DNA of 64,000 nucleotides from Nissolia schottii (lineage: Eukaryota > Streptophyta > Magnoliopsida > Fabales > Fabaceae), in NCBI GenBank assembly GCA_003254905.1, contig QANU01008245.1, forward strand, positions 124,310 to 188,309, given 5' to 3'. How positions within the stretch are numbered: the first letter of the stretch is position 1; each line of letters starts with the position of its first letter. Positions 1 to 12,763 of this stretch are shown piece after piece. The position numbers and the translations under genes are program-made. The notes beneath the pieces are model-generated. The model was not told where the DNA came from and did no database searches. It saw only the letters and a list, made by a program, of their open reading frames with translations.

Positions 1-2195
1 ATAATGTTTAAGACACAACCCAAAAGAGAACCATAAATCCCCAATGGTAGGAGTAGAATTATTAAATACAAAATCATTTCGAACAAACCAAAGATAATGG
101 ACAGCCACTCCAAACACAGTGCGCCATTCTTGATCCCCATCCCAACCATATCGGTTCCCATGTTTCAAATTATCTAGAAGCCAACTATGAAGAGGTGTTG
201 CGAAGAATTGGGGCCACAGGGAAGGGTGGACCAAATGCTTCCAAAATCTAGAGACAACATCACAATCACAAAGAACATGGAAAGTACTCTCCGGCATTAC
301 TATAGGACACGGAGGACGAGTTATCCAAAGCCAAGTGACGAGTTACCCGGCTAACGTTGGTAAGCACCCTTTCCATCTCCAAATCAACCTGAAAAGAGGA
401 TCTCTAGTAGAGAAATCATCACTCGCCAAAAAAGAATAAGAGGATTTTAATGAGAAAGAGCCATCATGGTCGGGAGCCCAAGCAACGTAATTGTTACCAA
501 GGTTAGGGAGGGGGATGAAATGTTGCCACCAAGTTATATATATTACCTAGCAAGAGTAAGCGCAAGCGAGACCAATCCTAGTTACCTTTGCTATCCACAA
601 AGTGAGAGATAGAAAGACCAAGATCTGAATCAGATAAAGAGCCTAAAGCAAAAGCATAAAATGATGGATTCCCAGGGATCCAATTATTTATCCAAAACCT
701 AATTGAATTACCATCACCCACACGCCAAAGAATGTTGTCAAGGACATGTTGCCAGGCAGGATTAATACCTTTCCATACATTTGATTGGCTACCCTTAGGT
801 TTCACCTCATGAAGAGTGTTGTTGCCACATTTATATTTATTACGCAAAATCTGGACCTAGAAATAATACTTCTTCATGATAAGCCCCCAACCAAGCTTAA
901 CCACGAAAGCTAAATTGATATTCCAGTTTGACGAAGCCCAACGCCACCATCGAGCTTCGGTTTACACACAACATCCCAATGAACCAGACTAAGCTTCCTA
1001 TTTCCCTCATAAGAACCCCAAAGAAACTACGTGCAAGTTTATCAATGTGATCACAAACCTACATCAATAGAGGATAAGTATGCATGGTGCAAGAAGGACT
1101 AACTTTAATTACCAATTTACACAACATCTGCTTACCTGCTAGAGAGAGAGGAAGCTTTCCACCTCAATAAATGTTGGCATAATTTATCCGTTAGGCTACT
1201 AAAAGTGTGCTTGGTAACTTGCTTGTGGAGGAGGGGATACTAAGATACTTTCCAAGATCATGGGATAAAGGGAAACCCAACTTACCCGCAATCTCATTAG
1301 CACGATTATGATTCACATTCTGAGAAAAGAAGTTCTTAGTTTTCTCCATACTCACCTTTTTCCTAGAACTATTGCAGAAAGTCAACAAGAAATGTTTAAT
1401 GATATCTACTTGATCCAAGGAAGCCTCTACAAATAAATAAAGATCATCAGCAAAGCAAAGATGGGAGATTTTTGGGCCTAGTGAGGGTAATCGACTTCCA
1501 TAATTCATCTTCAATGGCTGCACAAATAAGATAAGAGGGTCTCTCAATGCAAATCACATAAAGATAAGGAGACAATGGATCCCCTTAGCAAATACTGTGA
1601 GAAGAGTTAAAGACACCAATGTGATCTCCCTTCCACAAAATATCTGTGGTGGATGATGAAATACAATGCCAAATCACCTCAACCATCACATTGTCAATAC
1701 CCAAGTCTCTGAGAGAATCAATAATGAAATGTCAGTTTAGTCTATCATAAGCCTTCTTGAGATCGATTTTGATGGCAAGGAAACCAATTTCACCTTTCTT
1801 TCTCCTCATACTATGAGTAACTTCTTGCCTAATCACTACATTATCTGCACTCAACCGGCTTGGAATGAAACTACGTTGATAAGGGGAGATAGTATAGCTC
1901 ATTATCGACTTGAGTCTATTAGCAATGATCTTGGTCAAAAGCTTGTACAACACAGCCCGATGGGGCAAAAATGTGCCAGTCTCCGGATGCTAAACCTTGG
2001 GAATAAGAGAAATGAAAGTCTTGTTAACACTCCCACACTAAATAAAGCAGACTAGATCCCATCAGAAGAATAGGACAATGAATAGTTTCCCTATCAGCAA
2101 TCGTAATAATAGAGAAACAACTCCGAAGCACAAATGGCGTAGGAATAGAATCAAGAGTGTAAAGATCGTGGAAAAAAATTATGAGCCAATAACAT
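1..2195 (-). mobile_element. LINE (L1-type) 3' segment: reverse transcriptase and zf-RVT, decayed
   Basis: Non-LTR retrotransposon sequence read on the minus strand. From high to low coordinates it gives the start of the reverse transcriptase (about 2190-1970), palm motifs (KIDLKKAYDRL near 1740-1770), the catalytic FADD box (about 1443-1454), and the C-terminal zinc-binding RT-associated region (about 847-578, with WRVGDGNSIRFWINNWIPG). Coding similarity continues to base 1, so the 3' end and poly-A tail lie outside the window. Stops and frameshifts break the frame repeatedly, so the copy is dead. A deletion around 1975-2060 appears to remove part of the RT N-terminal region. The 5' half of apparently the same element follows in opposite orientation from about 2195. 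Confidence 0.85.
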
Positions 2196-3905
2196 GAGAG
2201 AATCTTGAAGGATCGTCACAAGAATAACCCCAAAGAGAATGTGTTGAGATCTCTGGAATGGAGAGTAGAGAAATCTAATAAAAATCCGAATAAGATTGAC
2301 AACAAGAAGAAATCCTTGGATGATTCCAGGCTTGAGAGTGCCATACATCTCGCTCAACCTCATATGGCTCCCAATTTGCTTAAGAATGTTTCCTAGGATA
2401 AATCGAATAAGAAGTAGAAGAAAACAATGCTCCTATTTGAAAAGATTTTGTGCCTGTTGAATCCTTCCCAATTGGCGGACACCCAAGTTAGTGAAGCGAC
2501 TGCGAAAGACCTCATGGAGATGAGGGATTTGAAGCATGACCCTCCTAATTTAGGTTCAATTTCATTGACAAAGATTCCTAAGAAGTTCAAGCCCGCTTGT
2601 GTGCCCTTGAGAACAATATCAAGTTGATCAGAGCTGGTGGGGGAGATGACGTTGTTGATGAAGTTTAACTTCCTTGTCTTATTTTGGTGGTCCTCCTCTA
2701 ATCATTTTTTGATGGCTCAAAATTTTATCGTCTGGAATTCCAGGGAGCTGGTAAGAAAGCCTTTCCTGCTCTTACAAAGGATCTCTATAGAAAGTTTAAT
2801 AGCTCTTTTCTTATTATCCTTGAGCCTCGTATCAGTGGGAAGAGAGTGACTGGGATTATCAAGAAAATTGGCTTTGATGGTAGTTTCATTGTGGATGTTG
2901 AAGGATTTACTGGCGATATTTGGTGTGTTTGGGATTCCTCTATTTATCAGGTTACTGTCATTCCTTCTTCTAAATAGATGGCTCATTTTAAAATCTCTTG
3001 ACAGGGTGAGGGAGTTTGGTTTTTAATGATTTGTTACGGCCGTCCTCAATCTATGCTAAGAAGAGAATTATGGCAAGGTATTCTTTCTATTAGGGAAATT
3101 ATGGTGGATCCATGGTGTGTTATTGGAGATTTTAATGCTTTACTTATCGATGAGCATTGTGGTAGCTCTGGTAATCGTTCTCCTTACATTGTGTTCCGCT
3201 CTTGTGTAGAAGATTGTCAACTTATTGATTTTGGTTTTCAAGGCCCATGATTTACTTGGCAGAAAGGTAATCTCAAGGAGCGTTTAGATAGAATGTTGTG
3301 CGATGAGTCTTGGCAGCTACGATTCACGAATGCTTCTGTTACTCATCTTCCTTGTCTCTCTTCTGACCACTCTCCCCTCTTGGTTAGAATGGACAGCAAA
3401 ATGCAACACTCAACATCTAAGAAACCATTTCGCTTTTTAGCAGCTTGGTTGTCTCATGATGAATTTGCTAACATGCTTCGTTCTTGTTGGGATGAGAATC
3501 TTGATTGGCACCAAAATGTGGAGGCTTTCTCTTCTGTTGCTAAGGAATGGAATTGGAAGATCTTTGGCAATATTTTGCGCCGGAAGAACAAACTCTTAAA
3601 TTGTCTTTGCGGAATTCATAAATCCTTGGCTAGAGATTGCAATCCTTATCTCTCTAAATTACTTCAGGATCTTTGGGGTGGTTATGAAAAAGTTTAAATG
3701 GAAGAAGAAGCTCTTTGGGCTCAAAAATCTTGTTGCAAGTTGGTTTCGTTTAGCAACAAAAATACTAAGTATTTTTATATATCCACTCTCACTCGAAGGC
3801 GTCGGAATAACATTTTTTTACCTGAAAACAAGTAGTGGGGATTGGGTATTCGAGAATGATGATCTTAACGAATTGGCACAACTGCAATTTAAAGCCCTGC
3901 TGTAA
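2195..3905 (+). mobile_element. LINE (L1-type) 5' segment: end of ORF1/linker and AP-endonuclease, inverted
   Basis: Plus-strand LINE sequence. A lysine-rich stretch (2205-2627) may be the end of ORF1 or the linker. The endonuclease starts near 2713 (QNFIVWNSR, the usual N-terminal strand), shifts frame after about 2745, and continues to GDFNALL (about 3130-3150), FTWQKGNLKERLDR (near 3250-3293) and SSDHSPLLV (near 3358-3385). The catalytic Asp and His of the AP-endonuclease fold can be recognised. The endonuclease-to-RT linker follows (NTKYFYISTLTRRRRNN near 3760-3815) and the match stops at ELAQLQFKALL (3905). In LINEs that point lies just before the RT sequence that opens the minus-strand segment at about 2190. 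Internal stops show it is inactive. Confidence 0.85.
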
Positions 3906-4397
3906 ATCTAATAATCCGCATTAATTGAGCACGGTATATATAGCTAGAACAATCTATAATAGATTAGATTAACAACACGAGTGTGTTCGTATGAAAAAGC
4001 CATGAATATTATAATGTGTATTCATCTTTGTAATCTACAATTTGGTGAATTTGACCGTATTTCAATGGATTATGCATCACACGAACCTAATCAGGGAGGA
4101 CGCCTACATTATAAAATATAATACGAATAATATAGCAATAATTATTAAAGGCAGTTCATCTAAAATATTCAATTATTTGCATTAAACAGGTGATAACTTA
4201 ATGTTTTATATTGATTAGCCAACCCATGCGTGCTTTACAAAACGAAAATCAAGATAAGATATATGAAAGACAAGTTGAAGAATCAAGAGGTATTCAAGTT
4301 CCACTCGTTTCCAATAACTCCACCTGTTATCGTTGATTGAAATAGCACACCTCTGTAAGTCCTATATTGCTTAAAAGCGTAAGGGGGTTGAAGTTAG

Positions 4398-4632
4398 ACT
4401 AAATTCTTCATTTCAATTCGTACCCGTAAACAACACTTAAGCTTCTATCTAACTTTCTTCTATCTATTTCTAATATGATATTAGAGTGTTGTGAGGTTTG
4501 GGTTAGATATTAGTTTTGAAGAATGTAGGTACTAAGTTCTTCATTTTAATTCGTATGAGTTAATTACACTTAAGCTTGTATCTAACTTTTCTCTATCTAT
4601 TTCTACTCTAATATTAGAGTGTTGTGAGGTTT
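4398..4632. repeat. Two-copy tandem repeat, about 133-bp period
   Basis: Copy 1 is 4398-4499 and copy 2 is 4531-4632. Both begin ACTAA(A/G)TTCTTCATTT, share CACTTAAGCTT, and end with ATTAGAGTGTTGTGAGGTTT. The copies differ at scattered bases, so the duplication is old. Confidence 0.8.
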
Positions 4633-4873
4633 CGATTGTAGAGTTTATAAATTTAGTTAGTTAAATAAAGATAAAATAATCTTTTATGTTAAAATAAAAT
4701 CAATTACAATCAAATCCTTTCAAAAATGATAGAATTTCTAATATAAGCAAATTAAATTCTCATGAATTTAAAAAATCAAATCAATTCTATTTTTTTAAGA
4801 TACTAAACATGAAAATTGATTTGCAAATTAAACTATGTCTTATCTTGTTTGATTCCAAGCACACTATAAGAAG

Positions 4874-4874
<1 letters not shown>

Positions 4875-4907
<33 letters not shown>
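4875..4907. repeat. (TTA)11 microsatellite
   Basis: An uninterrupted run of TTA units, 33 bases long. Confidence 0.95.
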
Positions 4908-4908
<1 letters not shown>

Positions 4909-7254
4909 ACAAAGCTAAAGACTCGTGAAAAGTGGAAAGGAGGAGCAAAGAGATATGCCCGTACAAAATTTCATTGGCCAATTGTCAAAATTCTTTTATC
5001 TCACATGGATCAATTCCTTTGGTCTTCTGCCGATTTTTGCTTCAATTCTTAACTACAGATCAGCCCAATGTTACAAGAAATTAGCCCACAAGATGATACT
5101 CCTATCTATCATCAAACACCAAGTTAAACCATACACAAAATCTTGGTCTTCGGTACCCGTAGGTGGGGCAGGAGTGGTGGTCTCGATGGTATGGGAAATA
5201 GGACAAAATAGGCACGGAAAAAATTGGTTATTTTGGATGTATTTTATTTATTTATTTATTTTAATGGTATGGGAGTTAATGTAATCATGTTAATTAAATT
5301 GAGGGAGGTGAATGTAATTACAAATTATAGGGAAGGCGAGTGTAATATTGAAGAATTTTAAGGGAGATTTGTGTAATTATCTCTTTAATTTTTTATTTAA
5401 TAATTTCAAAGAAAGCTAATCTTTATTTTTCTTTTCAACACCCAAGCCAATAGTTTTTCTTATCAAGAACACATGTATTTTACTTTTGAAATTTAACATA
5501 ACTGTACATGTAAGCCTCAAATTCAAAATCTGTAAAAGTTAAACAGCCTCAGTAGATCTACGTTTTCGTTAGTTCAAATCAATAATTTGATAGTTTATCT
5601 TCAACCTCAATTTTCGTCCAACTTTACTTTATATTTTATGTTTCTCTTTGCAACTCTTACTCCATTTTTTTTGACTAATATTTAAAACAATAACTCTTGA
5701 CTATTTGTAAATTACATAATATAAACTATGATAAAATAGTAAATGTAAAAATCTATTGATCTTCTATCTTTCTCTTTAAAGAATGACTCTTAAAAAAGGA
5801 TTGCATGATTATTCTTTTACTTTTGTAGTTGAATAACAGAATAAGCTACTAACCCTCATCTAATTTGGCCATTGGCAATTATGATGAGGAGAGAGAAAGT
5901 GAAATACTAATATTAATAATTATAACTATTACTATTAGGCCTGATATTAAATAATAGCCTAAGTTTCTTAACAAACACGAGTTTTGTGTTTGTCTTGTAC
6001 ATATAGTATGTGTGGCCTCAGAAGATATTATCTCATAATGATATTACTTATTTGATAGTTATCATCATATCACGCCTCATCATTCATAATCATTATCACT
6101 TATTATTTGCTTTAAATAATTCATATTTATTCTTTTAAAACAAAATTTTAAATTTAAATTTTATAAATAAAAATATCTTAAAACGGTTACTTTTTATTAG
6201 CATTAAACAGAGGTCAGGATTTGGTTTTTGGATATGTAACATTGCAACGGTATTACCCATGAGAAGAGAGAGTTTTATGGGTAGTGTTTCAGGCAGAAAA
6301 AACGAGGATAACAAGACAGGAACTAGAGACACATCTCATGTGGCTCTTCATTTTTTATATAGAGTTTAATTATTAAGTAGGTATAAACTTTTATTTATAA
6401 AAAAATGATTTTGAGACATGTCTCTTCTTTCTTTTTATAAATACAAAAATTAACTTAAAAATAATTATGAAATGAGGATAAATTTAGAATTTTTTGTTTT
6501 CGTCTTCCTTTTTAAATATGTTTTGGTCTTCATGTTAATTTTTTTTAATTAGATACAAGTTTAATATATCATTTTTAGACATGTTTACAACAAAGATGAA
6601 TTCTATTTGGTTGGGCACATAATAAAGTAGTATAACTCACTTTTATTGTAAGTGTACTAAAAAATAATATGTTAAACCTGTGTCCAAAATATTTCTCCTC
6701 TATGTTTATGTCTCTTGTCTGAAAACAAGAATTAAATGCTACTCAAGAGGAAAAGGATATATGATTTCAAAGGGGGGAAAAAGGGATTAGCATTAATGTG
6801 ATTACAATAATTCTTTTCCAAGAAAATATGAATATAATCTTATTATAAGAAGAGTTTTGCTTAGGGTATTAATTAAGAAAGCTAAAATAACAAATTTTAA
6901 ATTTAAAATGCATTTATTTTTATTTAAAATATATAACTTTTATTTTTTTAATACAAAAATGAGTCCTTTTATATTCATGTATTCTTTGTCTGCATTTTAT
7001 ACAGGAAAGAAAAGAAGGCAACGCAACGCTTTGTCATACGGCATTCCTTACCTCACCCACGGCAACACCCTAAGCCCAGCTACACTCTCTTCCCTTCCAC
7101 AATCACCAAAACTTTGAACACAAACAAGCCCCCTTTTCTTCTTTCTTCTTCCTTCTTCTCTTCATTCTATCTCCTTCCTGATTTTTTTCTTCTTGTTGGT
7201 AGGGATTAGGATAAGGCAGAGAGAGATCCACATAGGAACAAAAAAGTCTTTTTA

Positions 7255-7271
7255 TCTCTCTCTCTCTCTCC
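7255..7271 (+). repeat. CT-dinucleotide tract in 5' leader
   Basis: Eight TC units lie 55 bases before the start codon of the RING gene. CT-rich leaders are common in plant 5' UTRs. The wider leader (about 7135-7324) is also pyrimidine-rich. Confidence 0.7.
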
Positions 7272-7324
7272 TGCTTCAGCTTTTTCTCAAAGTGAAGAAA
7301 TAAAACAAGAAAAATTTTAAAAAG

Positions 7325-9070
7325 ATGGAAATGATGCCATACCAACTTTCCAGGATGCCTTACCATGATTCCCTCAAAGTACTTGAGGCTGATATACAGC
7401 ATGCCAATGCTTTGTGAGTTCAATTCTTTTGCCCTTTAATTTTTTTTTTTTTTTTCTGTTAACGATTTTTCAACTGTGCATATATATTGTTAACTGTGAA
7501 AATGATGGGTATGAAGGGGTCTTGAGATAACTTGTGATTAATTTCCCTTTGATTGGCTAATAGTAACATAACCAACATCTTTACATATTTATTGAATTTG
7601 TTACTCATACTAGGAAGCTTGTTATCAATCTGATATTTTTTATAAAATAAAAATTGGGTTTTTCTGCCCTCTGTATTTGGCTTATGGGTTTGTTTGTGCT
7701 CTCTATCTAGGGCTGCTGCAATTCCTAGAGCCAAAGGCGGGACTCTTGTTCAAATGAAACTGGTTTACAATCGCTTGGCTCCTCTGCTTCTGTTATTTCT
7801 ACAGTGGATGGATTGTTCCTGTGTTCTGCACAGATATCTCAACCTCTTCCACGTGGTTATATACAAGGTGTGTTCCTCCTAGAGATGAAGGTCATATCCA
7901 TTTTGTTTTGTTGGTTATTTACTGATTAAAGCAATTTGGTGTTGCGTTGGAAAAAAATTCGTGTATAAGGCACACAAGTTCTGTCATATTTAGGCACACT
8001 CAGCATAACAAGTTAGTGGAACCCATAAAACGAGTGACTGTATCTCAAATAAAAGATGAGGCGTTAAACTTGTGTTCATGCAAGAATCTCTGGTCGTGTG
8101 TTGTGTTGTTCATTTTCTGTTTTGGAATTGATACATGTTTTTGCTCTCCCTTTTTTTCTTACCAAAGGTACACAGTGATGGTAGATCAAACTTATCTAGT
8201 CATGGAAGGAAGGCTACTGTAGGGGACTTTTATGGTGCGTGAATATTTGACGTTTAAAGAACCCCATTCTATATTATATTATTATTATTCTTATTACATG
8301 AAATTTTTTAAGAATCATATTTGGCTGCCTTGGTTGATTATTTCTCACATTGCCTGTGTCGTCAATAATCGAATTTCAGCCGTGATATTGCCGTCGCTGC
8401 AGCGGCTTCACGGTAGCTTGGAGAAGTTGGAGATTTCGGAAGAAGGGCATTCTGGCATACAAGGTTCAAGTTACGGCAGGAAGATGAGTGAAGGAGATGG
8501 CAAACTAACCAATGTCGACTTGCAAAGAGAAGATGAGTGTGGGATTTGCTTAGAGCCTTGCACCAAAATGGTTTTGCCTAATTGCTGCCACGCCATGTGC
8601 ATCAGATGCTACCGCAAGTGGTAATCACATTGTTCATCTTGCAATTGAAGATAACAATTTAAAAGGATAGAATTGTAGGCCGTTGTGAATAACTTTCCCT
8701 CACAAAGTAAAACTGCCCTTTTCCTCAAGGGGGCACCCCGTTTTCTAGTATCTGCTATGACTTATGGCTTGTGCGGGTTTCATCAGTGTCAACTTGTTGC
8801 CTACTAATATGCCAATGGTTTTTCATTCTAAACATGTGCTGATTTTTTTCTATCTGCAGGAATACTCGGTCACAGTCATGTCCTTTTTGCCGCGGCAGCA
8901 TGAGGAGAGTTAACTCGGAGGATCTGTGGGTACTAACCTGTAATGACGATGTTGTTGATGCTGAAACAGTTTCTAAGGAGGACTTGTGGCGTTTCTACCT
9001 ATATATCAATAAGCTGCCTAAGGATCACCCTGATGCACTTTTCCTAATGTATTATGAATACCTTATTTAA
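7325..9070 (+). CDS. RING-type E3 ubiquitin ligase, AIRP2-like
   Basis: Five coding exons: 7325-7413, 7711-7867, 8168-8234, 8380-8620 and 8860-9070, all with GT-AG borders and matching phase, giving 254 residues. The N-terminus carries DSLKVLEADIQHANAL and the second exon LLLFLQWMDCS. Both are hallmarks of the Arabidopsis AIRP2-type family (about 242 residues). A C3HC4 RING lies near residues 165-207: CGICLEP, then CCHAMCIRC, then CPFC, with all eight zinc ligands present. From the family I infer a cytosolic RING E3 ligase; AIRP2 itself promotes abscisic-acid signalling. The start is the first ATG after a CT-rich leader and sits just before the family's conserved N-terminus. The gene looks intact. 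The middle region (residues 125-160) is diverged, so the exact orthologue is uncertain. Confidence 0.88.
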
Positions 9071-9488
9071 ATTTGTACTAAAACAAAAAAAATGTACAGA
9101 GAATACGAAATTCCGGACTGCAAATGTGAATAGAGTATGGTTAAAAAAAAAAATATAAAAATGAAAACTAGTATCTGGTAAGAGAAATTTCTGGATTTTT
9201 AGCCCAGAAAGAAAAAATCACTCTTCTTACCCATCCTGTGATATATCTCCATTGTAGACATTGATTGATGTTAATGTTACGTTACGATTAACCTGGAAAT
9301 GAAATCCCTGTTTGAAGTTTTCCAAGAAGCTAATTGCGAATCTTACTTGTATGTTACTTGTATGTCCACGTGGGTACATGTATACGTGTAACTAATAAGA
9401 GTAGACAGAGGTGAGCTTGATTAACTTGCAAATGAATATTATTTTTTTTTCTAAGTTGTTTAAAATAGTATATATATAGAATCAATAC

Positions 9489-9823
9489 TTAGTTGATTTG
9501 GTGTGTGCCTTGGAAGAGCCACAATGCCTTAGCATTCCAATCTCGATCCAGAAGTTCATGAATGCTTCGCAACAATCTATTTAGCATATAATCTTTCGAG
9601 AATTTGGGTCCACCATTCGGTGGATGGCAAGTACTCAATCCATTCGGGGTATGTTTGGCACCTATGCCATGCCCCATGGGGTTGGATTTGGAAATCGGCG
9701 GCAACTCCCAACCTTGCTTGGTTAGCTCTTCATAATGCTCCCCCAACAACAGTTCTGCGTTTCCGCTGTGGGCACGGCAAGTTTAGACGTGTGCCCGCAT
9801 TGCTTGAATTCATGAGTTTGTGA
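9489..9823 (+). mobile_element. Short LINE fragment (zf-RVT region)
   Basis: From about 9580 the plus strand reads VDGKYSIHSGYVWHLC, then WGWIWKSAATPNLAWLALHN and PTTVLRF. This is the pattern of the RT-associated zinc-binding domain at the C-terminus of plant LINEs (a DGxYSVxSGY strand followed by W..IW....P.....W). Only this piece is present, without RT or tail. The limits are approximate. Confidence 0.55.
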
Positions 9824-10053
9824 TTGATTGAATTGCTTGCTAACTGTTATGTCTTATATTCTATGATTTTGTATTATAGTCCAATGTGCAAGATAATAAA
9901 GATGATGACGAAAAACGAAGTTGTTTTATTTAGTTATTAAGATTAATTTTTAGGCTTTTTAAGAAGAAAAAAATTGTAATAATTTATAATTATACGTTTT
10001 ATTTGAGAATCTTTGGAACTAATCTATTATTCAAAAATGGGTAAAAAGAAAAA

Positions 10054-10372
10054 TAGGTGTGGGGTCAAGTCCATGGACTATTTTGGGCTTGTGGACCCCA
10101 TGGGCATGTCAACTCGAGTTGACCAATAATGCTATTGTTAGTCATTTTTAAAGCATAAAAACAAAAAGAAAAAAATTAGGTGTGGGGCTAGGCCCATGAG
10201 TTTTTTTGGGCTCATAGGCTTGTTTGGCATGTGGGCCCCATGGGCTGTGTCGACTTGAATTGACTAATAACATTATTGTTGGTCACCTTTAAAACATACA
10301 GACAAAAAGGAAAAAAAAATAGATGTTGGGCCAATCCCATGGACTTTGTAAGCCTATGGGCCCCATAGAAAA
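10054..10372. repeat. Imperfect tandem repeat, 2.4 copies of 123-143 bp
   Basis: Copies start at 10054, 10177 and 10320. Each opens TAG(G/A)TGT(G/T)GGG followed by CCATG and GGGCC(C)CAT(G/A)G. Copies 1 and 2 also share TTGACTAATAA-like and AAAACATA-like blocks and an A-rich end. Copy 3 is partial. Confidence 0.75.
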
Positions 10373-10707
10373 CCAAAAAAAAAAGGAAAGAAAAAACCAA
10401 GTTTTTTAACTTAGGGCAGACTCATGGACTAACCCTTGCCCTTTAAACTTAAGGCTCATTGAGCTTTTTGTCTGAGACTTTTGAGCCCTGAAACTTTTTG
10501 GCGCTCCAACCTTGTTAAGCCTAGTGAAAATAAGGCCAAATAAGCCCTATTTTGACACCTCTAGTATTAGTCCATATTTTGATGCCATAATTTTTTATTT
10601 TATTCATATTATTTTCTTATAAAATAAACTCCTTTTTTTTTCCCCCATAAACCTACGCTCTTCGTTTTGTAACCGCCAGAGGGCTCCGACAACTGACCAG
10701 ATATAAA

Positions 10708-12763
10708 ATGGCAGAGAGGAGCAAGGAGCTTCTTCAGTTGGAGCACAACCCTACGCCCCTCCCATCCTTAGGTTATTTCTTTCTTTCTCCGCTGCTTTTT
10801 ATTTATTTATTTATTTTTATTTATTTTTGGTTGTTTTGTTTTGTTTCGTTTTGTGGCTCTCTAATGATGAAGTTGCTTTGTGCTGTTTTTGTGCAGAATC
10901 CACCCTTCGAGTTTGTAACAGCAATAAAAGAGAGCCTAAAGCTCCAATCCCCACTAATGGCATGCCCCTCACTGCTCCACTTCCCCCAAGCCAACGTAAA
11001 TGTTTCAAATTCATCTAATTAACTTCAGTTTGTTTTTTTTTAATGATAAACCTTGGCTGGTATTATTATTATTGTTGTTGTTGTTGTTGTATTTTTTTGT
11101 TTTATTCATGTTGAAGTCTGAATCTGATGTTTAACTAGTTGTAATTTTTGAACTACGATACAAGTGTGTTTAGTTCTGGCTTTGTAAAATCTATTCTTGA
11201 TTGTATCTGAGTTGATTCTAGATAAAGTGATTTTGAGGTAAAGTGATTTGTGTTTGGTAGTTCCTCTAGGTGATTTTGATAGAAAGTAATAAATTTTCAC
11301 CATTTCTAAGGACTAGAATTGATTTTGAGAATCACTATCCAAACAAAATAAAATGTGCTTGGAATCAATAATTGTATGTTAGAATTGACTTTAAGACTCC
11401 CAAAGTGAAACCAAACACATTGGTATTGGGGAATTAACTGATATTACCAAGAAATTGTGAGTGCTTAGGATATACATGATCCCCAATTAGGTCCTATAGT
11501 AGTGAGATTGACCATAATACTTTATTGTTACAAGTTTCTCACCATTGCATTTGAATCTGGATTTTAAATTGGTTTGCATGGCACCTTGGTGCTTTTCAAC
11601 CAGATTGGCTGTATCATAGAGGCTATTTTTAGAGCTGAAGTAGTTTAAGAAGGGAAATCAAAGTTCAAGATTTCATCCCATGTTGTTGGTGCATTAAACT
11701 ATTAAATTAATGACTGAAACATCTGTTTTATTGGTGCATCCGAGATGATCTTCGTTAGGTTTTCTCTGCCTGTTCGCAAGCATTTCTTTTGTTGTTTTAC
11801 AACTGTAGACTGTAGTATCTAGTTAGTGCCTTAAGATTCTTGAATTAGTAATTGTTATTTATTAGTGTGTTATGAGTTGAGGGGCAAAAAAACTAAACAC
11901 TATTGTTGTTGAGAGAAATGATATTTATTCCCCCTTTTTACTGAGATTTCGTTTTTGAATTGGGTGTTGCTACACTACCTAGGTAGTAGTTGTATTATAG
12001 TCATGAGCATTGAATTTGTTATTGTTTGGATTGAGCAGAATGCTATGAAGATGCAAACTTTAGTTCATTGAGCTGCAACTTTTTAGCTTGTCATAAACTT
12101 TGGTTTATTGATGCAGTTTTAGGGAAGGTTCAAAATTTTTTAGGACTGATGTCCGAATCCAATAAGCAGCTGGAACTTGATGCAAAGGTTGAAACTAGAG
12201 TTCTGATTGAAGCCATAATTTTTACTTCTTTGCAACCATTTTCTACCTTTATTCTCTTATCTATTTTCTTATAGCTTTGATTAATAAAAATTGCAGGAAC
12301 ATCCTGAGAATTATGATATTGAAGAGCTAACTGGAAATGACTCTGAAGTCATTGAAATGGTACTTCATTGTTCTATTCTATCACCTTATCTATATCTATC
12401 CACCTAACTTTCTTTTTTCATATTACAGATTTGCAAATAGTGTATTATGCCATTGATTTTTGTGATTTTTTTTTAATTAAAAAGGATTTGATGCTTGGTG
12501 TTGCTGATCTTCATACGCCCGAGGCTGTGGCTGCTGCTGAATCGGCAATTTCCAGTTGCCAGCCTGTGATTCCATTGGCCGCTGATGGTGGTGAAACAGA
12601 AACAGATTCAGATGAAAGCAGTGCAGGTCATGACAGTGGGGACGACGTTATTGAAAACGCCGATGGTGGAAATGATGGCAAAAAGCCATCATCTGTTGTC
12701 AACAAAAAACAAGAAGGAAATCGCAATTCCAAAAAACGTTCAAGGATAGTTGAGCTTTCATGA
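10708..12763 (+). CDS. NOPCHAP1-like protein (putative box C/D snoRNP assembly chaperone)
   Basis: Five exons: 10708-10771, 10897-10995, 12117-12187, 12297-12359 and 12485-12763. They close in frame to 191 residues. The core LGKVQNFLGLMSESNKQLE, then ENYDIEELTG and EVIEMDLMLGVADL, matches the pattern of human C12orf45/NOPCHAP1: a helix with V(Q)SFLP.(M)..(A)N, then (F)(N)IE.(I)(D)G...VI(Q)MD. That human protein links the NOP58 snoRNP core to the R2TP/HSP90 machinery. The C-terminal 60 residues are acidic, then end in a basic KKRSR stretch that could be a nuclear signal. Exons 1-2 are poorly conserved and their donor at 10772 is weak, so the N-terminus is less certain. Intron 2 is long (1.1 kb). 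Function is inferred from resemblance only. Confidence 0.65.
11245..11425. mobile_element. Possible MITE remnant in intron 2
   Basis: GTGTTTGGTAGTTCC near 11250 and the complement of CAAAGTGAAACCAAACACA near 11399-11417 form weak opposed ends, with AAAATCAATTTT-like blocks between. GTGTTTGGT ends are typical of hAT-type MITEs in plants. The match is short and the boundaries are uncertain. Confidence 0.3.

Larger units (their letters stand above)
3906..7130. other. AT-rich intergenic DNA
   Basis: No gene was recognised. Open frames here (for example 4925-5284 on plus) have no domain or codon pattern I can identify and look random. The stretch contains the tandem duplication and TTA microsatellite listed separately. 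Confidence 0.6.

Noticed and set aside
4925..5284. 119-residue plus-strand ORF
   Set aside because: No recognisable motif, AT-rich context, and it starts inside microsatellite-flanking sequence. Probably random.
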